A stretch of DNA of 64,000 bases from Marinagarivorans cellulosilyticus (GTDB taxonomy: Bacteria > Pseudomonadota > Gammaproteobacteria > Pseudomonadales > Cellvibrionaceae). The notes under the pieces are model-generated. The model had not been told where the DNA came from and searched no databases. It worked only from the letters and a program-made list of their open reading frames with translations. Each line of letters starts with the position of its first letter. The stretch's first letter is position 1. Positions 1-9,267 of this stretch are shown one piece after another. The stretch lies in assembly GCF_021655555.1 (NCBI RefSeq), contig NZ_AP023086.1, positions 1,116,001 to 1,180,000 of the forward strand. The letters are read 5' to 3'. The position numbers and the translations under genes were made by a program.

Positions 1-2871
1 TTCTAGATAGGCGCAATTTTTCGATGAGCGGGTAATTGCGGTGATGCCGTGCAGTGCGGCACTGTGAAAATCTTCGGCGCCGGAAAAATGTTGGGCAATA
101 ATGAGTGGCTCTTGGTTTTCTATGTTGGCGCTGCTGATCATAGACTCGGCAATACGTAGGTGAATTGCTTTGCGATAAGATAATGGTGTGGAATCGTAGG
201 CAGCATCTTTAACCAGTGCGTGCTTAAAAATGTAGCAATTACCGTCGACATTTCTTTGCACATAAACCAAACCGGACTCTACCAATTCGTTAAGGTCTAT
301 TTGTAGGCGTTCTTCATCAAAATTAGATGCCGAGGCCAGTAGCGCGTAATTAAATTCTCGGCCAATGGATGCCGCCAGCTGGGCTGTTTCTTTGGCGTAA
401 ATAAGGTTGTCTAGTTTTTGTTGTAGCGATTCCTGTAGGTTATTAGGAATGGCTTTAAGGCTGTCTGCGCTGGTGAATTTAACGGTATGGTTAACGGTAT
501 GCACTAACGCTTTTTGTCGCAGCGCATTGGTTAGCTCCTCAATAAATAGTGGGATGCCATCTGTGCGTTCAATAATAGTGCGTGAAACTTCCTCCGCCAA
601 GGTGTGGTGGTCAAATAATGCGGCTAAAAATTCTAGTGTTTGCTCATCGCTTAGGCGTTCTAGCTTTATTGTTTGGGCTGGTAAATTGGCAAGCTTTGTG
701 GGCAGCGCTACGCGTGAAGTGCTTACAAAGAGGTGCTGCTGCGCAATGAATGCATTGTGGCTGGTAAGGTAGTCAATAAATTCAATAGTGGTTGGGTCGG
801 ACCAGTGCATATCTTCAAAAATATAGAGCGACTGGTTGTTGTTTTCGCCTGCGTGACTAAGTAATACGGCTAGCGTATTAAATAGCAAACCCTTTTGGGT
901 GTCTTGCGCTAGCGATGTTTCGTCGATATGTGAGGGTAGCTCTAGGCCTAACCAAGCATAAAGAATTGCCAGCGAATCGTTTATTTTATCGGTGTTGTGC
1001 AGGTTTAATATTTTTTGTAATTGCTCAAACGTAGCGTCATTCGCGTGGCTATAAAGTGAGTACTGGTAACGGATAACTTTTAAAATGGGGTATAGCGCAT
1101 TGTATTGATATTCCGGCAAGCATTGCGCGGTGTATTGGTCTAGCGCTTTGAGGTGGTTCCTGTACTCGTAAATAAGTCGCGATTTACCTATGCCTGCCTC
1201 GCCATAAACATGGGCAAATTGTGCGTCGCCCGTTAGGTTGGAAAACGCCAGTAATTGTTGCAGTTCGGCTTCGCGGCCAATAAAACAATTATTACTGCGT
1301 GTACCGCGCAAAAAGCCAATAGCCTCTACTTGCCGCTCTGCTTGCAGCGAAAATATTTGCCCGCACTGATCAAGTAATGTGATTTCTTTGATGGGCTGTG
1401 GTTCGAATTCAATATGGTTTTCTAACCGGCGGCGGCTATTGTCGGAGCACAATATTTGATTGCGACTGGCTTCGCGGGCCAATTGCATGGCGGTGTTGGG
1501 CGTTAAACCTTCAGGGGTGGCGTCGTCATAAATATGGACTAAACCGGAATGAATTCCCAAGCGAATATGCGATTGAATGCCCTGTGTTTTTTTAAGCAAC
1601 GAGTTGCGCTTGTGAATTAGGCTAACAAGGTCTAGCGCGGTGCGCGCGCATAGGCGGCTGTCGTTATCGCTGGCTACTGGGTAGCCAAAATAAAACAATA
1701 GTGTATCGCCAACCTCGCCGGCTAAAAAGCCGCCGTAGCGAATGGCTATGTCGGCACACTGTGCTTTTTGGTCGCGATAAAAGGCATCAATAATTTCTGG
1801 ATCTTGTGTTGTTTGACCTTGGGCATCGATTTCTAGCGATAAACACAACGCGGTAATTTGCTTACATTGTGTATTGCCGGTTGTGTACATCGGCAAGGTA
1901 TCCACTTGGGTGGCGTCGCCGGTTTGGGTGTTATGCCCAATTGTTTGCGCGGGGGTGGGTTGTAAATCGCCAACTAGGGTGGAAAAATTTAAGCTTTTAA
2001 GTGATCGGTACACCTCGGCGGCATCACCGGCGCGCTCGTGTGCGTTTTTATTAAGCACCCTGCGCAGCAGCTCCGATACTGGGTGCCCCACCACGGCAGC
2101 AGGCAAGGGAACATTGGATGGGCTTAACTGTTTGGCAAATACAGCGGCAAGGCTAGAGCCTCTAACCGCGGGGGTATTGGTTAAGCATTCAAGAAAAATG
2201 AGGCCCCAGGCGTAAAGGTCGGTTTTACACGTGGGTGGCTCGCCGCGTAGTTGTTCTGGCGCACTATAGGTTGGGGTGCCGATGGTTTCTTTGGTCATGG
2301 TAAGGCTTTTGTAATCCAGCTGCCTTGCCTCTGGAGTAAATGCGCCAATGCCAAAATCGAGCAGTTTTATTTGTTGGCTGGCACCAGTGGTGGTTACCAT
2401 AATGTTCTGCGGTTTTAAATCGCGGTGCACAATACCCAATGCGTGCGCGCAGGCCAATGCGTCCAGCACCTGTCCCATTAAAGCGGCGGTTTCGGTGGCT
2501 GGTAAGCCCCCTTTTTGATCCAGTAAGCCTTTAAGGGTTAGCCCTGGTATGTATTCAAATACTGCGAACACGTCACCTTGCGGGGTTTGCCCTTTGTCCA
2601 GCACGCGGACTATGTTGGTATGATGTAGTTGTGCGCATAGTTGGGCTTCTCTATCAAATCGGGCAATTTGGCGTTCTTTGCGGGCGGGGTCTTGCTGGCC
2701 CAGCTTAAGCAGCTTAATGGCAACGGTTTGCCCTGTATTGAGCTGGCGTGCTTTATACACCTGAGAAAACCCGCCTTCGCCTAAATGATCTAAAATTTCA
2801 TAGTTGGGCAGTTGGATTGTTGTGGCTGGATTGGCGGCGGAAGAGGGTTGGGTAGAAGGTGCGTCCAGCAT
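1..2871 (-). CDS. Ser/Thr protein kinase - degenerate class III cyclase - AAA ATPase fusion (3' end outside window)
   Basis: The gene is open at the left edge; 957 codons are visible from ATG at 2871. An N-terminal Hanks-type kinase carries VAIK (Lys53), HRDLKPQN (Asp151, 149-156), DFG (172-174) and an APEQ activation-loop end, so it should be active. Residues about 339-510 resemble a class III nucleotidyl cyclase, but the first metal Asp appears as Ser (CLSLEID) and the usual GDxxN motif reads PNTAM, so I infer a non-catalytic sensor. A signalling-type AAA ATPase follows, with Walker A GEAGIGKS at 557-564 and Walker B IFED at 684-687. The kinase-cyclase-ATPase order is that of the TOMM system kinase/cyclase fusion family; no TOMM maturation gene is visible, so the name is by architecture only. 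An FHA gene diverges from it. Confidence 0.88.
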   Translation of the reverse strand, partial: MLDAPSTQPSSAANPATTIQLPNYEILDHLGEGGFSQVYKARQLNTGQTVAIKLLKLGQQDPARKERQIARFDREAQLCAQLHHTNIVRVLDKGQTPQGDVFAVFEYIPGLTLKGLLDQKGGLPATETAALMGQVLDALACAHALGIVHRDLKPQNIMVTTTGASQQIKLLDFGIGAFTPEARQLDYKSLTMTKETIGTPTYSAPEQLRGEPPTCKTDLYAWGLIFLECLTNTPAVRGSSLAAVFAKQLSPSNVPLPAAVVGHPVSELLRRVLNKNAHERAGDAAEVYRSLKSLNFSTLVGDLQPTPAQTIGHNTQTGDATQVDTLPMYTTGNTQCKQITALCLSLEIDAQGQTTQDPEIIDAFYRDQKAQCADIAIRYGGFLAGEVGDTLLFYFGYPVASDNDSRLCARTALDLVSLIHKRNSLLKKTQGIQSHIRLGIHSGLVHIYDDATPEGLTPNTAMQLAREASRNQILCSDNSRRRLENHIEFEPQPIKEITLLDQCGQIFSLQAERQVEAIGFLRGTRSNNCFIGREAELQQLLAFSNLTGDAQFAHVYGEAGIGKSRLIYEYRNHLKALDQYTAQCLPEYQYNALYPILKVIRYQYSLYSHANDATFEQLQKILNLHNTDKINDSLAILYAWLGLELPSHIDETSLAQDTQKGLLFNTLAVLLSHAGENNNQSLYIFEDMHWSDPTTIEFIDYLTSHNAFIAQQHLFVSTSRVALPTKLANLPAQTIKLERLSDEQTLEFLAALFDHHTLAEEVSRTIIERTDGIPLFIEELTNALRQKALVHTVNHTVKFTSADSLKAIPNNLQESLQQKLDNLIYAKETAQLAASIGREFNYALLASASNFDEERLQIDLNELVESGLVYVQRNVDGNCYIFKHALVKDAAYDSTPLSYRKAIHLRIAESMISSANIENQEPLIIAQHFSGAEDFHSAALHGITAITRSSKNCAYLE

Positions 2872-3361
2872 AGGGGAGCCTCGCGAGTAAATAGCTGCAA
2901 TAAAATGGTGCGATATAGTGCGTCAAGCACTGATATTGAACACCTTTTGGTGGGTGGGTGATGGGCCTGCGGTGATGTTAAAGTTTTAAAGTGTAGTTGG
3001 CATTTGGCTGCTCATTTTTATTTTAGGTGGCTGTCGCTTAGCGATAAACCGCAAAAGCTGCTTGTATGCAGTTTATCGTGGGCTTTTGTATTAAAAAGCA
3101 ATGTGTGTCGCGATAATTAAGTTTGATATAAGTCAGTGTGTTTTTATCTGCAAAATAGATACTGAGCATTGACGGTATCTATTTTGCGTTTTTATTGCTC
3201 TTGATCGAGCGCAGGCTATAAATACTGTGTTTATTGTACACTCAAAGAAAAGGTTCGGCGGTTTTCTAGCGGTATAATATTGTGATGTTTCTGGTGTCAG
3301 AATGTTGTTTTTTGGCCAATAATAAAAATGAAATTTGTTTGTATGTGTTAAAGGTTTGTTT
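2872..3361. other. Divergent intergenic region between kinase fusion and FHA gene
   Basis: No coding sequence is convincing here. The stretch holds an imperfect inverted repeat (GATAAACCGC near 3044 and GCAGTTTATC near 3069) and the perfect stem-loop listed separately at 3150-3187. It must hold the promoters of the two divergent genes. Confidence 0.6.
3150..3194 (+). terminator. Perfect 13-bp stem-loop followed by a T-rich tail
   Basis: GCAAAATAGATAC (3150-3162) pairs perfectly with GTATCTATTTTGC (3175-3187) across a 12-nt loop, then GTTTTTATT. It looks like an intrinsic terminator read on the + strand, but no annotated + strand gene lies upstream of it in the gap. It could end a short untranslated RNA or act as a leader attenuator for the FHA gene. 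Confidence 0.45.
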
Positions 3362-4303
3362 ATGGCGGTTATTGTAAATGTATCGACGGATCAAAAAATA
3401 ATATTGCTGACAGAACATGTGATAGGGCGCCAAAATGATAATGCCCATACGCATTTGGCAGAGGCAAATGTTTCGCGGGTGCATGCATTAATTGTTTGGA
3501 ACGGCTTGCAATGGCAAATAAAAGATAGCAGTACAAACGGTACCTACATTAATGGCCGGCTTTTAAAGAAAGGCCAATGTGCCGTTTTACAAAAGGGCGA
3601 TAAATTACAGTTTGGCAGCATTAACAATGCCGTTTGGTTACTTAAAAGCAGTGATGCCCCGGTTAACCGCTTGGTGCCCCAAAGCGCCGGTTTGGCAGAT
3701 ATTGAATTAAATGGCCTAGTGGGTTTGCCTTCTGATGAGGAGCCGACTGTTCAGGTATTTGAGTCGGCCGATGGAGAATGGCTGTGCGAAACCGATGGCC
3801 AGAGCTCGGTGTTGCGCAGCGGCGACTTGGTTGGGGTTGATGGTAACTATTGGCGTTTTGTGGATGCTAGGCCTTCGGCAGAAACACAAGAAATGAAAGA
3901 CCCTTCGCCACCGCTCACTTGCGATATTCAAGCGGTATTTACAGTGAGCAAAGACGAAGAGCATGTTTCGCTAGACCTTACCGTGAACGGCGAGCATTTC
4001 TCGCTAGGCGAGCGTAGCCACCACTATTTGCTACTGATTTTAGCCCGCCACCGTTTAAATGATGCAGCCCTGCCCGATAGCGAGCAAGGCTGGGTCTACA
4101 GCGAAGAGCTAAGCCGCCAGCTGCGGCTATCGGAAGCACATATTAATATCCAAATTTACAGAATACGAAAGCAGCTTGGTGCTACTTTGCCGCAGGCGCT
4201 CTCGGCTAGCCCCTTGCTAGAGCGAAGGCCAGGGCAGCTGCGTTTTGGTTATAAAAATATTCAAATATTGGGCGGTCACTTCGCCGAAAGGCATGCGCTG
4301 TAA
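3362..4303 (+). CDS. FHA domain protein with C-terminal winged-helix domain
   Basis: The protein has about 313 residues. The N-terminal ~85 residues form an FHA phosphothreonine-binding domain: GR in VIGRQND, SRVHA, and NGTYING are the canonical binding-loop motifs. The C-terminal ~110 residues (from LDLTVNGEHFSL through SEELSRQLRLSEAHINIQIYRIRKQLG) look like an OmpR/Trans_reg_C-type winged helix. There is no membrane segment. ATG 3362 is preferred over TTG 3335 because AAAGG sits 7 bases before it. It diverges from a Ser/Thr kinase fusion, so the simplest inference is that the kinase phosphorylates a threonine that this protein reads and turns into DNA binding. Confidence 0.85.
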   Translation: MAVIVNVSTDQKIILLTEHVIGRQNDNAHTHLAEANVSRVHALIVWNGLQWQIKDSSTNGTYINGRLLKKGQCAVLQKGDKLQFGSINNAVWLLKSSDAPVNRLVPQSAGLADIELNGLVGLPSDEEPTVQVFESADGEWLCETDGQSSVLRSGDLVGVDGNYWRFVDARPSAETQEMKDPSPPLTCDIQAVFTVSKDEEHVSLDLTVNGEHFSLGERSHHYLLLILARHRLNDAALPDSEQGWVYSEELSRQLRLSEAHINIQIYRIRKQLGATLPQALSASPLLERRPGQLRFGYKNIQILGGHFAERHAL

Positions 4304-4348
4304 GCTTGTTCTCTGCTGCTGTTCAGCGTGAGTGATCACTTGCTAGCT

Positions 4349-4678
4349 TTAAAATATGGCACTAAGTATTACACCAATTAGCATCTGAATCCCCCACGCC
4401 ATAAGTGCAATTAATACGGCGGTAATGTAAGTGGCTTGCAGTAAGTATTTGTACACAACCCCTGTAATCGCTAGCGTATAAACAAAAGCCGCTACCTCGT
4501 TGGTTTGCGCCGCCGGTAACAGTGGCGCAATTAAACCAGCTGCAATGCTACCGGCAATAAGCGCAATAAACGCATCCAGCAAGCCACTCTTCCCAGCCCC
4601 CAGTTTTTTAGCCGCAAACATAGTGGGAAATACGGCGATAACAACAAAAATTAAACCGGCAATGATAATGGTTAGCAT
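4349..4678 (-). CDS. Small hydrophobic membrane protein, unknown function
   Basis: A 109-residue, almost wholly hydrophobic protein with three to four predicted membrane segments (residues about 2-22, 35-55, 62-80, 85-107) and a short polar KKLGAGKS loop. No family recognised. AAGGA five bases before ATG 4678 gives a good ribosome binding site. Two copies of a TTACATGTAA palindrome lie immediately upstream, so it is probably controlled by a dimeric repressor or activator. Convergent with the FHA gene. Confidence 0.65.
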   Translation of the reverse strand: MLTIIIAGLIFVVIAVFPTMFAAKKLGAGKSGLLDAFIALIAGSIAAGLIAPLLPAAQTNEVAAFVYTLAITGVVYKYLLQATYITAVLIALMAWGIQMLIGVILSAIF

Positions 4679-4686
4679 GGCAGTCC

Positions 4687-4730
4687 TTATTACATGTAAA
4701 TGATTTGAGGCTTAAGATTATTACATGTAA
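4687..4730. promoter_or_regulatory. Paired palindromic operator candidate, TTATTACATGTAA x2
   Basis: TTATTACATGTAA occurs at 4687-4699 and again at 4718-4730, a 31-bp period (about three helical turns). The core TTACATGTAA is a perfect palindrome. The first copy abuts the ribosome binding site of the small membrane protein gene on the minus strand, the position expected of a repressor operator. Confidence 0.5.
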
Positions 4731-5273
4731 GTATTGTTGGCAAGTGTTGGGCGATGAGTGGTTTTTAAAGATTAAGCCCTAGCTTGAGCTTTACCGTTTA
4801 GGGATGGGGGCGGAGTAGGTTGCGGTGAGGGCCGCCACTTGTACCGTGCTGCACAGCATCTAGTGTAAATATTGGTTTGGTTTAGGGCGGGGTAAAGGAA
4901 AGTTGTTAATAAGCTTTTCGCGAAAATTAAATTAAGGGCATCGAGAAAAATGTACTTTATCGGGATAGCGGCATCACGGTTTTACTTCCGCGTTATTCAG
5001 CTAAGTATTTTTCGATTCTACTAACTTATTTCTTATTTATTGATGCACACCAAAGCTGTTTGCTTTGTCGACAGTGGTTAGCGTTAGTGCAACAGTGTAA
5101 AGTTCTACGCATTCAGTGGTTTGGGTGGTATTGCTACCATTGCGCAAGTTAACTGGCGTTTATTCCCTTATTTGTGTTCATCAATTTAGTATGATGCGCC
5201 GCAGCGCCTCCTTTTGCATGCACTTATATCAATAAAAAATACATTAATCCCGTTATCAATAGAGATTTTAAAC
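4731..5273. other. Intergenic region upstream of the FecR-TPR-barrel gene
   Basis: No open frame, tRNA or clear terminator is recognised. It separates divergent transcription units, so promoters for both are expected here. Confidence 0.55.
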
Positions 5274-8200
5274 ATGCGTTTTAAATTCTTCCGTGTCCTT
5301 ATTGCCGCAGTTTTAGTTTTCTCTGAATCTGTAATGTCGCAACCCTGTGAAAAGTTGGCCGCTACCCTCGAGTCTATGGAAGGCGGTGGTGTTGTAAAGC
5401 CATTAGAGGATGATCAATGGCAGCCGGTTAAGGTGGGGCATCAGTTTTGTTACGGCGACACCTTTAAGTTAGAAGAGCTTCGTGCCGTTTTACGGTTAGA
5501 GAACGACACTCTTGTAAAGCTGAATAGCGGCAGTGTGCTTAAATTTATTCCACCCAAAGAAAGCTTTTGGGTGGAATTGGTTGATGGGGTTGCGCACTTT
5601 ATCTCGCGAACGCCTAAAAGTTTTACCGTTAAAGCGCCATATGTAAATGCAGCAGTGGAGGGGACGGAATTCATTATTGCGCATGATCAGCAGCAAGATA
5701 CCGTAAGTGTGGTAGAGGGATTGGTTGTTGCCGAAAATGCGATGGGCAGTACTCGGTTGCAAGCCATGCAGCAGAGTTCCACAACTATTGGTGGCGCACC
5801 AAGTCAGGCGCTGGCGATATCGCTGCCTGATGTGGCCGATTGGAGCCTGTATTACCCCCCTGTATTTATACCCGAGGATACGGGCTCGGCCGCGGCACAG
5901 CTTTATACCCGTGGTGATTTTGCGGCTAGTTACCAGCAGGCGCTAGCCGATAATAACGTCGATATTATCGCAGTCTTATCCTTGTTTTATGGTCAGCGTA
6001 AGAAGTTTGAAGAGGCCGTTGGTTCTCTTAGCAAGGTAGATTCCCAAGCTCTATTTGTTATTCAAAAGTTAGTGCAGGGTAACTTGGCTGACGCCATACT
6101 CGATAGTAGTCGGTTAGTGGCTGAAAACTCAGATCAACCCAGCGCACTATTGGCACAAAGCTATGCCTTGCAGGCAAGCTTTGCTTTGGACGAAGCACTA
6201 AAGTCCGCACAAAAAGCACAGCAAATTACTGATCATCCGTTAGTTAATTTACGGGTCGCCGAGTTGGCATTAATTGTTGGGCGAAAATCATTAGCTAACA
6301 AAAGCTTGAATAAGCTAGAGCGCGTATCGTTTTTCTCTGCGTATTCCGAAAGTTTAAGGGCCCTCACAGCATTACAAGATAACCGCAATAAAAAAGCATT
6401 GGCGATTTTGGAGGGGGCAGCGATAAAAAACACTAGTATTCCATTGGTTCAGCTCCTAATCGGTTTGACTAAAATTCAAAGGGGAGATTTTATTTCGGGC
6501 CGAGAGAAACTGGAATTGGCTGTGGCATTGGACCCCAGTAATAGCTTGTACCGTAGTTATTTAGGTAAGGCCTACGCCGAAGAGGGTCGAATGGGTAAGG
6601 CTGAGGATCAAATAACGCTAGCCAAACACCTTGACTCAGATGACCCTACACCGTGGTTTTACGATGGCCTCAACAAGCAATCTTATGGCGCTTACGTCGC
6701 GGCCATTAGCGCCTACGAAAAGAGTTTGGAGCTGAATGATCAGCGCAATGCCTTTCGATCAAGAAGTGCGCTGGCAGGCGATGCAGCGGTTAAGTCGGCG
6801 AATATCGGAACATCATATAGCCGGCTGGGGCTTGATAAAAAAGCCGCAATCCTGGGCTCTAAGGTGGTTGCTGAATCTCCGAGTGCTTATGCCGGCCACC
6901 GGTTACTGCTCGAGGCATACGCCGATGATCCTCAGCAGGAATCGTTAAGGGCAACAGCTAGGCTGAATTCAACGCTTATGCAGCCCTTAGGAGCAAGCTC
7001 TTTACCGGTTGGGCTTCTAGAGTCGGGTTTGAATACGATTGCTGGGGCCTCTCCATCGGATATTGGTATTTCAGAATATACTAATCTTTTTATTGAGGAT
7101 GGTGTTTCGGGGAGAGTTACGTTATTAGGTGGTGGGGATAGTACTAGCGCTTATGACTTTTCGCTGAAGGGCAAGTGGCAGCAGTTATCTTTAAGTTTGG
7201 GCGATTATCGTTACCATTCGGATGGGGTTAGAGAAAACAATGATGCAGATTATCGAATATCGAGTGGGTTAATTCATTATCAACCCACTAATAAGTTGAA
7301 TTTTCAATTTGAGTATAGTCAGCTGCGAAGTGAAGAGGGGGATTTATCGTCTTTTGATCCTGATGGCGGTGCTAGAGAAAATTATCGAAGTAATACCGAG
7401 TCGTATAGATATAGAGTGAGCGGAATGTACACTCAGGAAAATAGTAATTTATTTCTTATTAATATGGCTGAGGGGGAACGAGACGTTTATATTAGTGACG
7501 CGACTGTTCGTAATGATATTAAATATAGTGTAATAGCTAATAATTTTAATAATTTGAAGCAGTTCAATGGTCAGTATGTTGTAAACACAATACGAGATTT
7601 TACAATTGAAACTGGTGTGGAGCTGATGGGTTTTGATTCTGAAGTTAATCAGCAAGTGACGGCGCAGCGCAGACTATTACAGGACGCATTAGTTGAAAAT
7701 ATTGTTAGGGTGGATAGTTATTATATGGATGCTAATACCCGATATTTTAATAATCTGCGTATTAATGTTGGTGTCGATTATACAAAGATTAGTCATGAAG
7801 AAGTTTCGCTTTTAGGTCATTTTCCCATCGATCGTCCAGATAACTTTTTACCCTACGTAGGGTTGCAGTGGGAGGTTGCATCAAATTTTGATGTTAGGGC
7901 TGCATACTCAGAAAACTATTCATTGGGATTGTTTGACTTCGCATCACTTAAGAAGAAAACGATAGTAGGTTTTGAGAGAAACCTAAACTTTGCCAATGGT
8001 GTGAAATTTGATTTTCTGGGGGCGGGGTTTGATTATGCGCCAAGCTCTTATTTAAGCTTTAGTTTGGAGCGCTTAGAATATGATATTGAACGAATAGTGA
8101 GAGGGAGTAACGGTACTGGCGAAGTGGTCTTTCGGAACATACCTATTGGAAATGACGCTAGTGTCTTAAATATTGATTTTACCCCCAATGAAAAATTATC

Positions 8201-8588
8201 TGTTTCTATGATGCTAATGGACCAAGTGTTCAATAATTTAGATGCAGCCCATTTATCCGCTTATGCTCCCGAAGCTTTGGAGGTTAAGCGTGCGGACGTA
8301 GATGTGGTTATTCGGCCAGTTCTAGACTTTGAGTTTTCGATTACATTTAATCACTTAGATCAGGCTTTAAATCGGAATGATGATCAATTTGCGGATAGCT
8401 TTAAATACTTTTCTTCTTCTGCTGCATACTACTTTATGAATCGTAAAGGTAAAGTAAGTCTGACGTTAGATAATATAACTAGTGAGGACTTCGACACCTA
8501 TGGTGTGGGTCTGTATTCAGGCATAAATGAGGTTTTGGAATTCAACCCGAATAAAACTTATGTATTGTCTTTGTTGTATAATTTCTAA
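5274..8588 (+). CDS. FecR - TPR - outer-membrane beta-barrel fusion protein
   Basis: About 1,104 residues from ATG 5274, chosen because a signal peptide follows at once (MRFKFFRVLIAAVLVFSESV, cleavage near MSQ). Residues about 35-170 are a FecR-like periplasmic domain (VNAAVEGTEFIIAHD, VSVVEGLVVAEN). Residues about 200-580 are TPR-like helical repeats rich in A and L. From about 590 to the end the sequence alternates polar and aromatic strands with FEYSQLRSE-like and YRYRVSG-like segments and ends in YNF, typical of outer-membrane beta barrels. FecR domains relay signals across the periplasm; here no sigma factor is adjacent, but a CHASE2 cyclase and Crp-type regulator are. Substrate unknown. 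Confidence 0.85.
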   Translation: MRFKFFRVLIAAVLVFSESVMSQPCEKLAATLESMEGGGVVKPLEDDQWQPVKVGHQFCYGDTFKLEELRAVLRLENDTLVKLNSGSVLKFIPPKESFWVELVDGVAHFISRTPKSFTVKAPYVNAAVEGTEFIIAHDQQQDTVSVVEGLVVAENAMGSTRLQAMQQSSTTIGGAPSQALAISLPDVADWSLYYPPVFIPEDTGSAAAQLYTRGDFAASYQQALADNNVDIIAVLSLFYGQRKKFEEAVGSLSKVDSQALFVIQKLVQGNLADAILDSSRLVAENSDQPSALLAQSYALQASFALDEALKSAQKAQQITDHPLVNLRVAELALIVGRKSLANKSLNKLERVSFFSAYSESLRALTALQDNRNKKALAILEGAAIKNTSIPLVQLLIGLTKIQRGDFISGREKLELAVALDPSNSLYRSYLGKAYAEEGRMGKAEDQITLAKHLDSDDPTPWFYDGLNKQSYGAYVAAISAYEKSLELNDQRNAFRSRSALAGDAAVKSANIGTSYSRLGLDKKAAILGSKVVAESPSAYAGHRLLLEAYADDPQQESLRATARLNSTLMQPLGASSLPVGLLESGLNTIAGASPSDIGISEYTNLFIEDGVSGRVTLLGGGDSTSAYDFSLKGKWQQLSLSLGDYRYHSDGVRENNDADYRISSGLIHYQPTNKLNFQFEYSQLRSEEGDLSSFDPDGGARENYRSNTESYRYRVSGMYTQENSNLFLINMAEGERDVYISDATVRNDIKYSVIANNFNNLKQFNGQYVVNTIRDFTIETGVELMGFDSEVNQQVTAQRRLLQDALVENIVRVDSYYMDANTRYFNNLRINVGVDYTKISHEEVSLLGHFPIDRPDNFLPYVGLQWEVASNFDVRAAYSENYSLGLFDFASLKKKTIVGFERNLNFANGVKFDFLGAGFDYAPSSYLSFSLERLEYDIERIVRGSNGTGEVVFRNIPIGNDASVLNIDFTPNEKLSVSMMLMDQVFNNLDAAHLSAYAPEALEVKRADVDVVIRPVLDFEFSITFNHLDQALNRNDDQFADSFKYFSSSAAYYFMNRKGKVSLTLDNITSEDFDTYGVGLYSGINEVLEFNPNKTYVLSLLYNF

Positions 8589-8600
8589 TAAATATCAATG

Positions 8601-8651
8601 AAAAAAGTAGTAGCCGTATTCCAGACTATTGCTCTGCTACAACTACTACTT
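8601..8651 (-). terminator. Terminator of the lipoprotein unit
   Basis: On the minus strand AAGTAGTAG and CTACTACTT form a 9-bp perfect stem with a long loop, followed by a run of T. It lies between the convergent FecR and lipoprotein genes. Confidence 0.5.
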
Positions 8652-8660
8652 GGTATGTCG

Positions 8661-9125
8661 TTAAGGTATAGGGCAGTCGGGCGGGAAAAAGTAGCTATAA
8701 TCCATCAGTCCGTACTCTAATACAAAAAGAGGTGCGCAATTTGGATCAGCATGAGCACTTTCAATGACCTTAATATTAAATATGCCGATTTGCTTCATCT
8801 CTTGAAAGTTTAAAATTGTAAACCCGCCAACGGCCTTAGACTCCTTAAATACTCTTGATAAGGCTTTAGTGTCAACGGCATACTCTGATTTCAGCATGGC
8901 TTCACATTTTCTGGTTTCGCACTTTTGATAGGCTTCGCCTGAAGGGGAGTAAATTTTCGGGCTGCTTTTGGGGCTTACAGACACTAAGTAAGCCGGCGCT
9001 CCAGTCGGTGAAGGCAAGTCGATCTTTGTTTGACTGCCTTGGCAGCCTACAGCCAATACTGCCACTGCAGACATCAGCCCCAGCACTAGCCATTTGGGTG
9101 AAATTTTTCTGAGTTTAAGTTTCAT
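8661..9125 (-). CDS. Predicted lipoprotein, unknown function
   Basis: 154 residues with a type II signal peptide ending in the lipobox LAVGC, followed by a mainly polar domain with a CETRKCEA cysteine pair and a C-terminal SYFFPPDCP segment. A strong AGGAGG lies just before ATG 9125. No family recognised. It lies downstream of the CHASE2 cyclase on the same strand (142-bp gap) and converges on the FecR-TPR-barrel gene, so a role in the same envelope-sensing system is a reasonable but untested idea. Confidence 0.75.
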   Translation of the reverse strand: MKLKLRKISPKWLVLGLMSAVAVLAVGCQGSQTKIDLPSPTGAPAYLVSVSPKSSPKIYSPSGEAYQKCETRKCEAMLKSEYAVDTKALSRVFKESKAVGGFTILNFQEMKQIGIFNIKVIESAHADPNCAPLFVLEYGLMDYSYFFPPDCPIP

Positions 9126-9267
9126 TTATCCTCCTACGGTTTATTGAAATATAAGGTTGCCGCATAGACTTTCGTATGCGATCAAAAGCATGTTAATCGT
9201 ACGGGCAGCAAAAATATAGCTTAAGTTCTGTGAAAAAATCCCTTGAAAGTGAACTGGTCTAAAAGCT

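Noticed and set aside
9126..9267. Crp site between cyclase and lipoprotein genes
   Set aside because: TGCGA-N6 near 9177 has no matching TCACA half; not better than chance.
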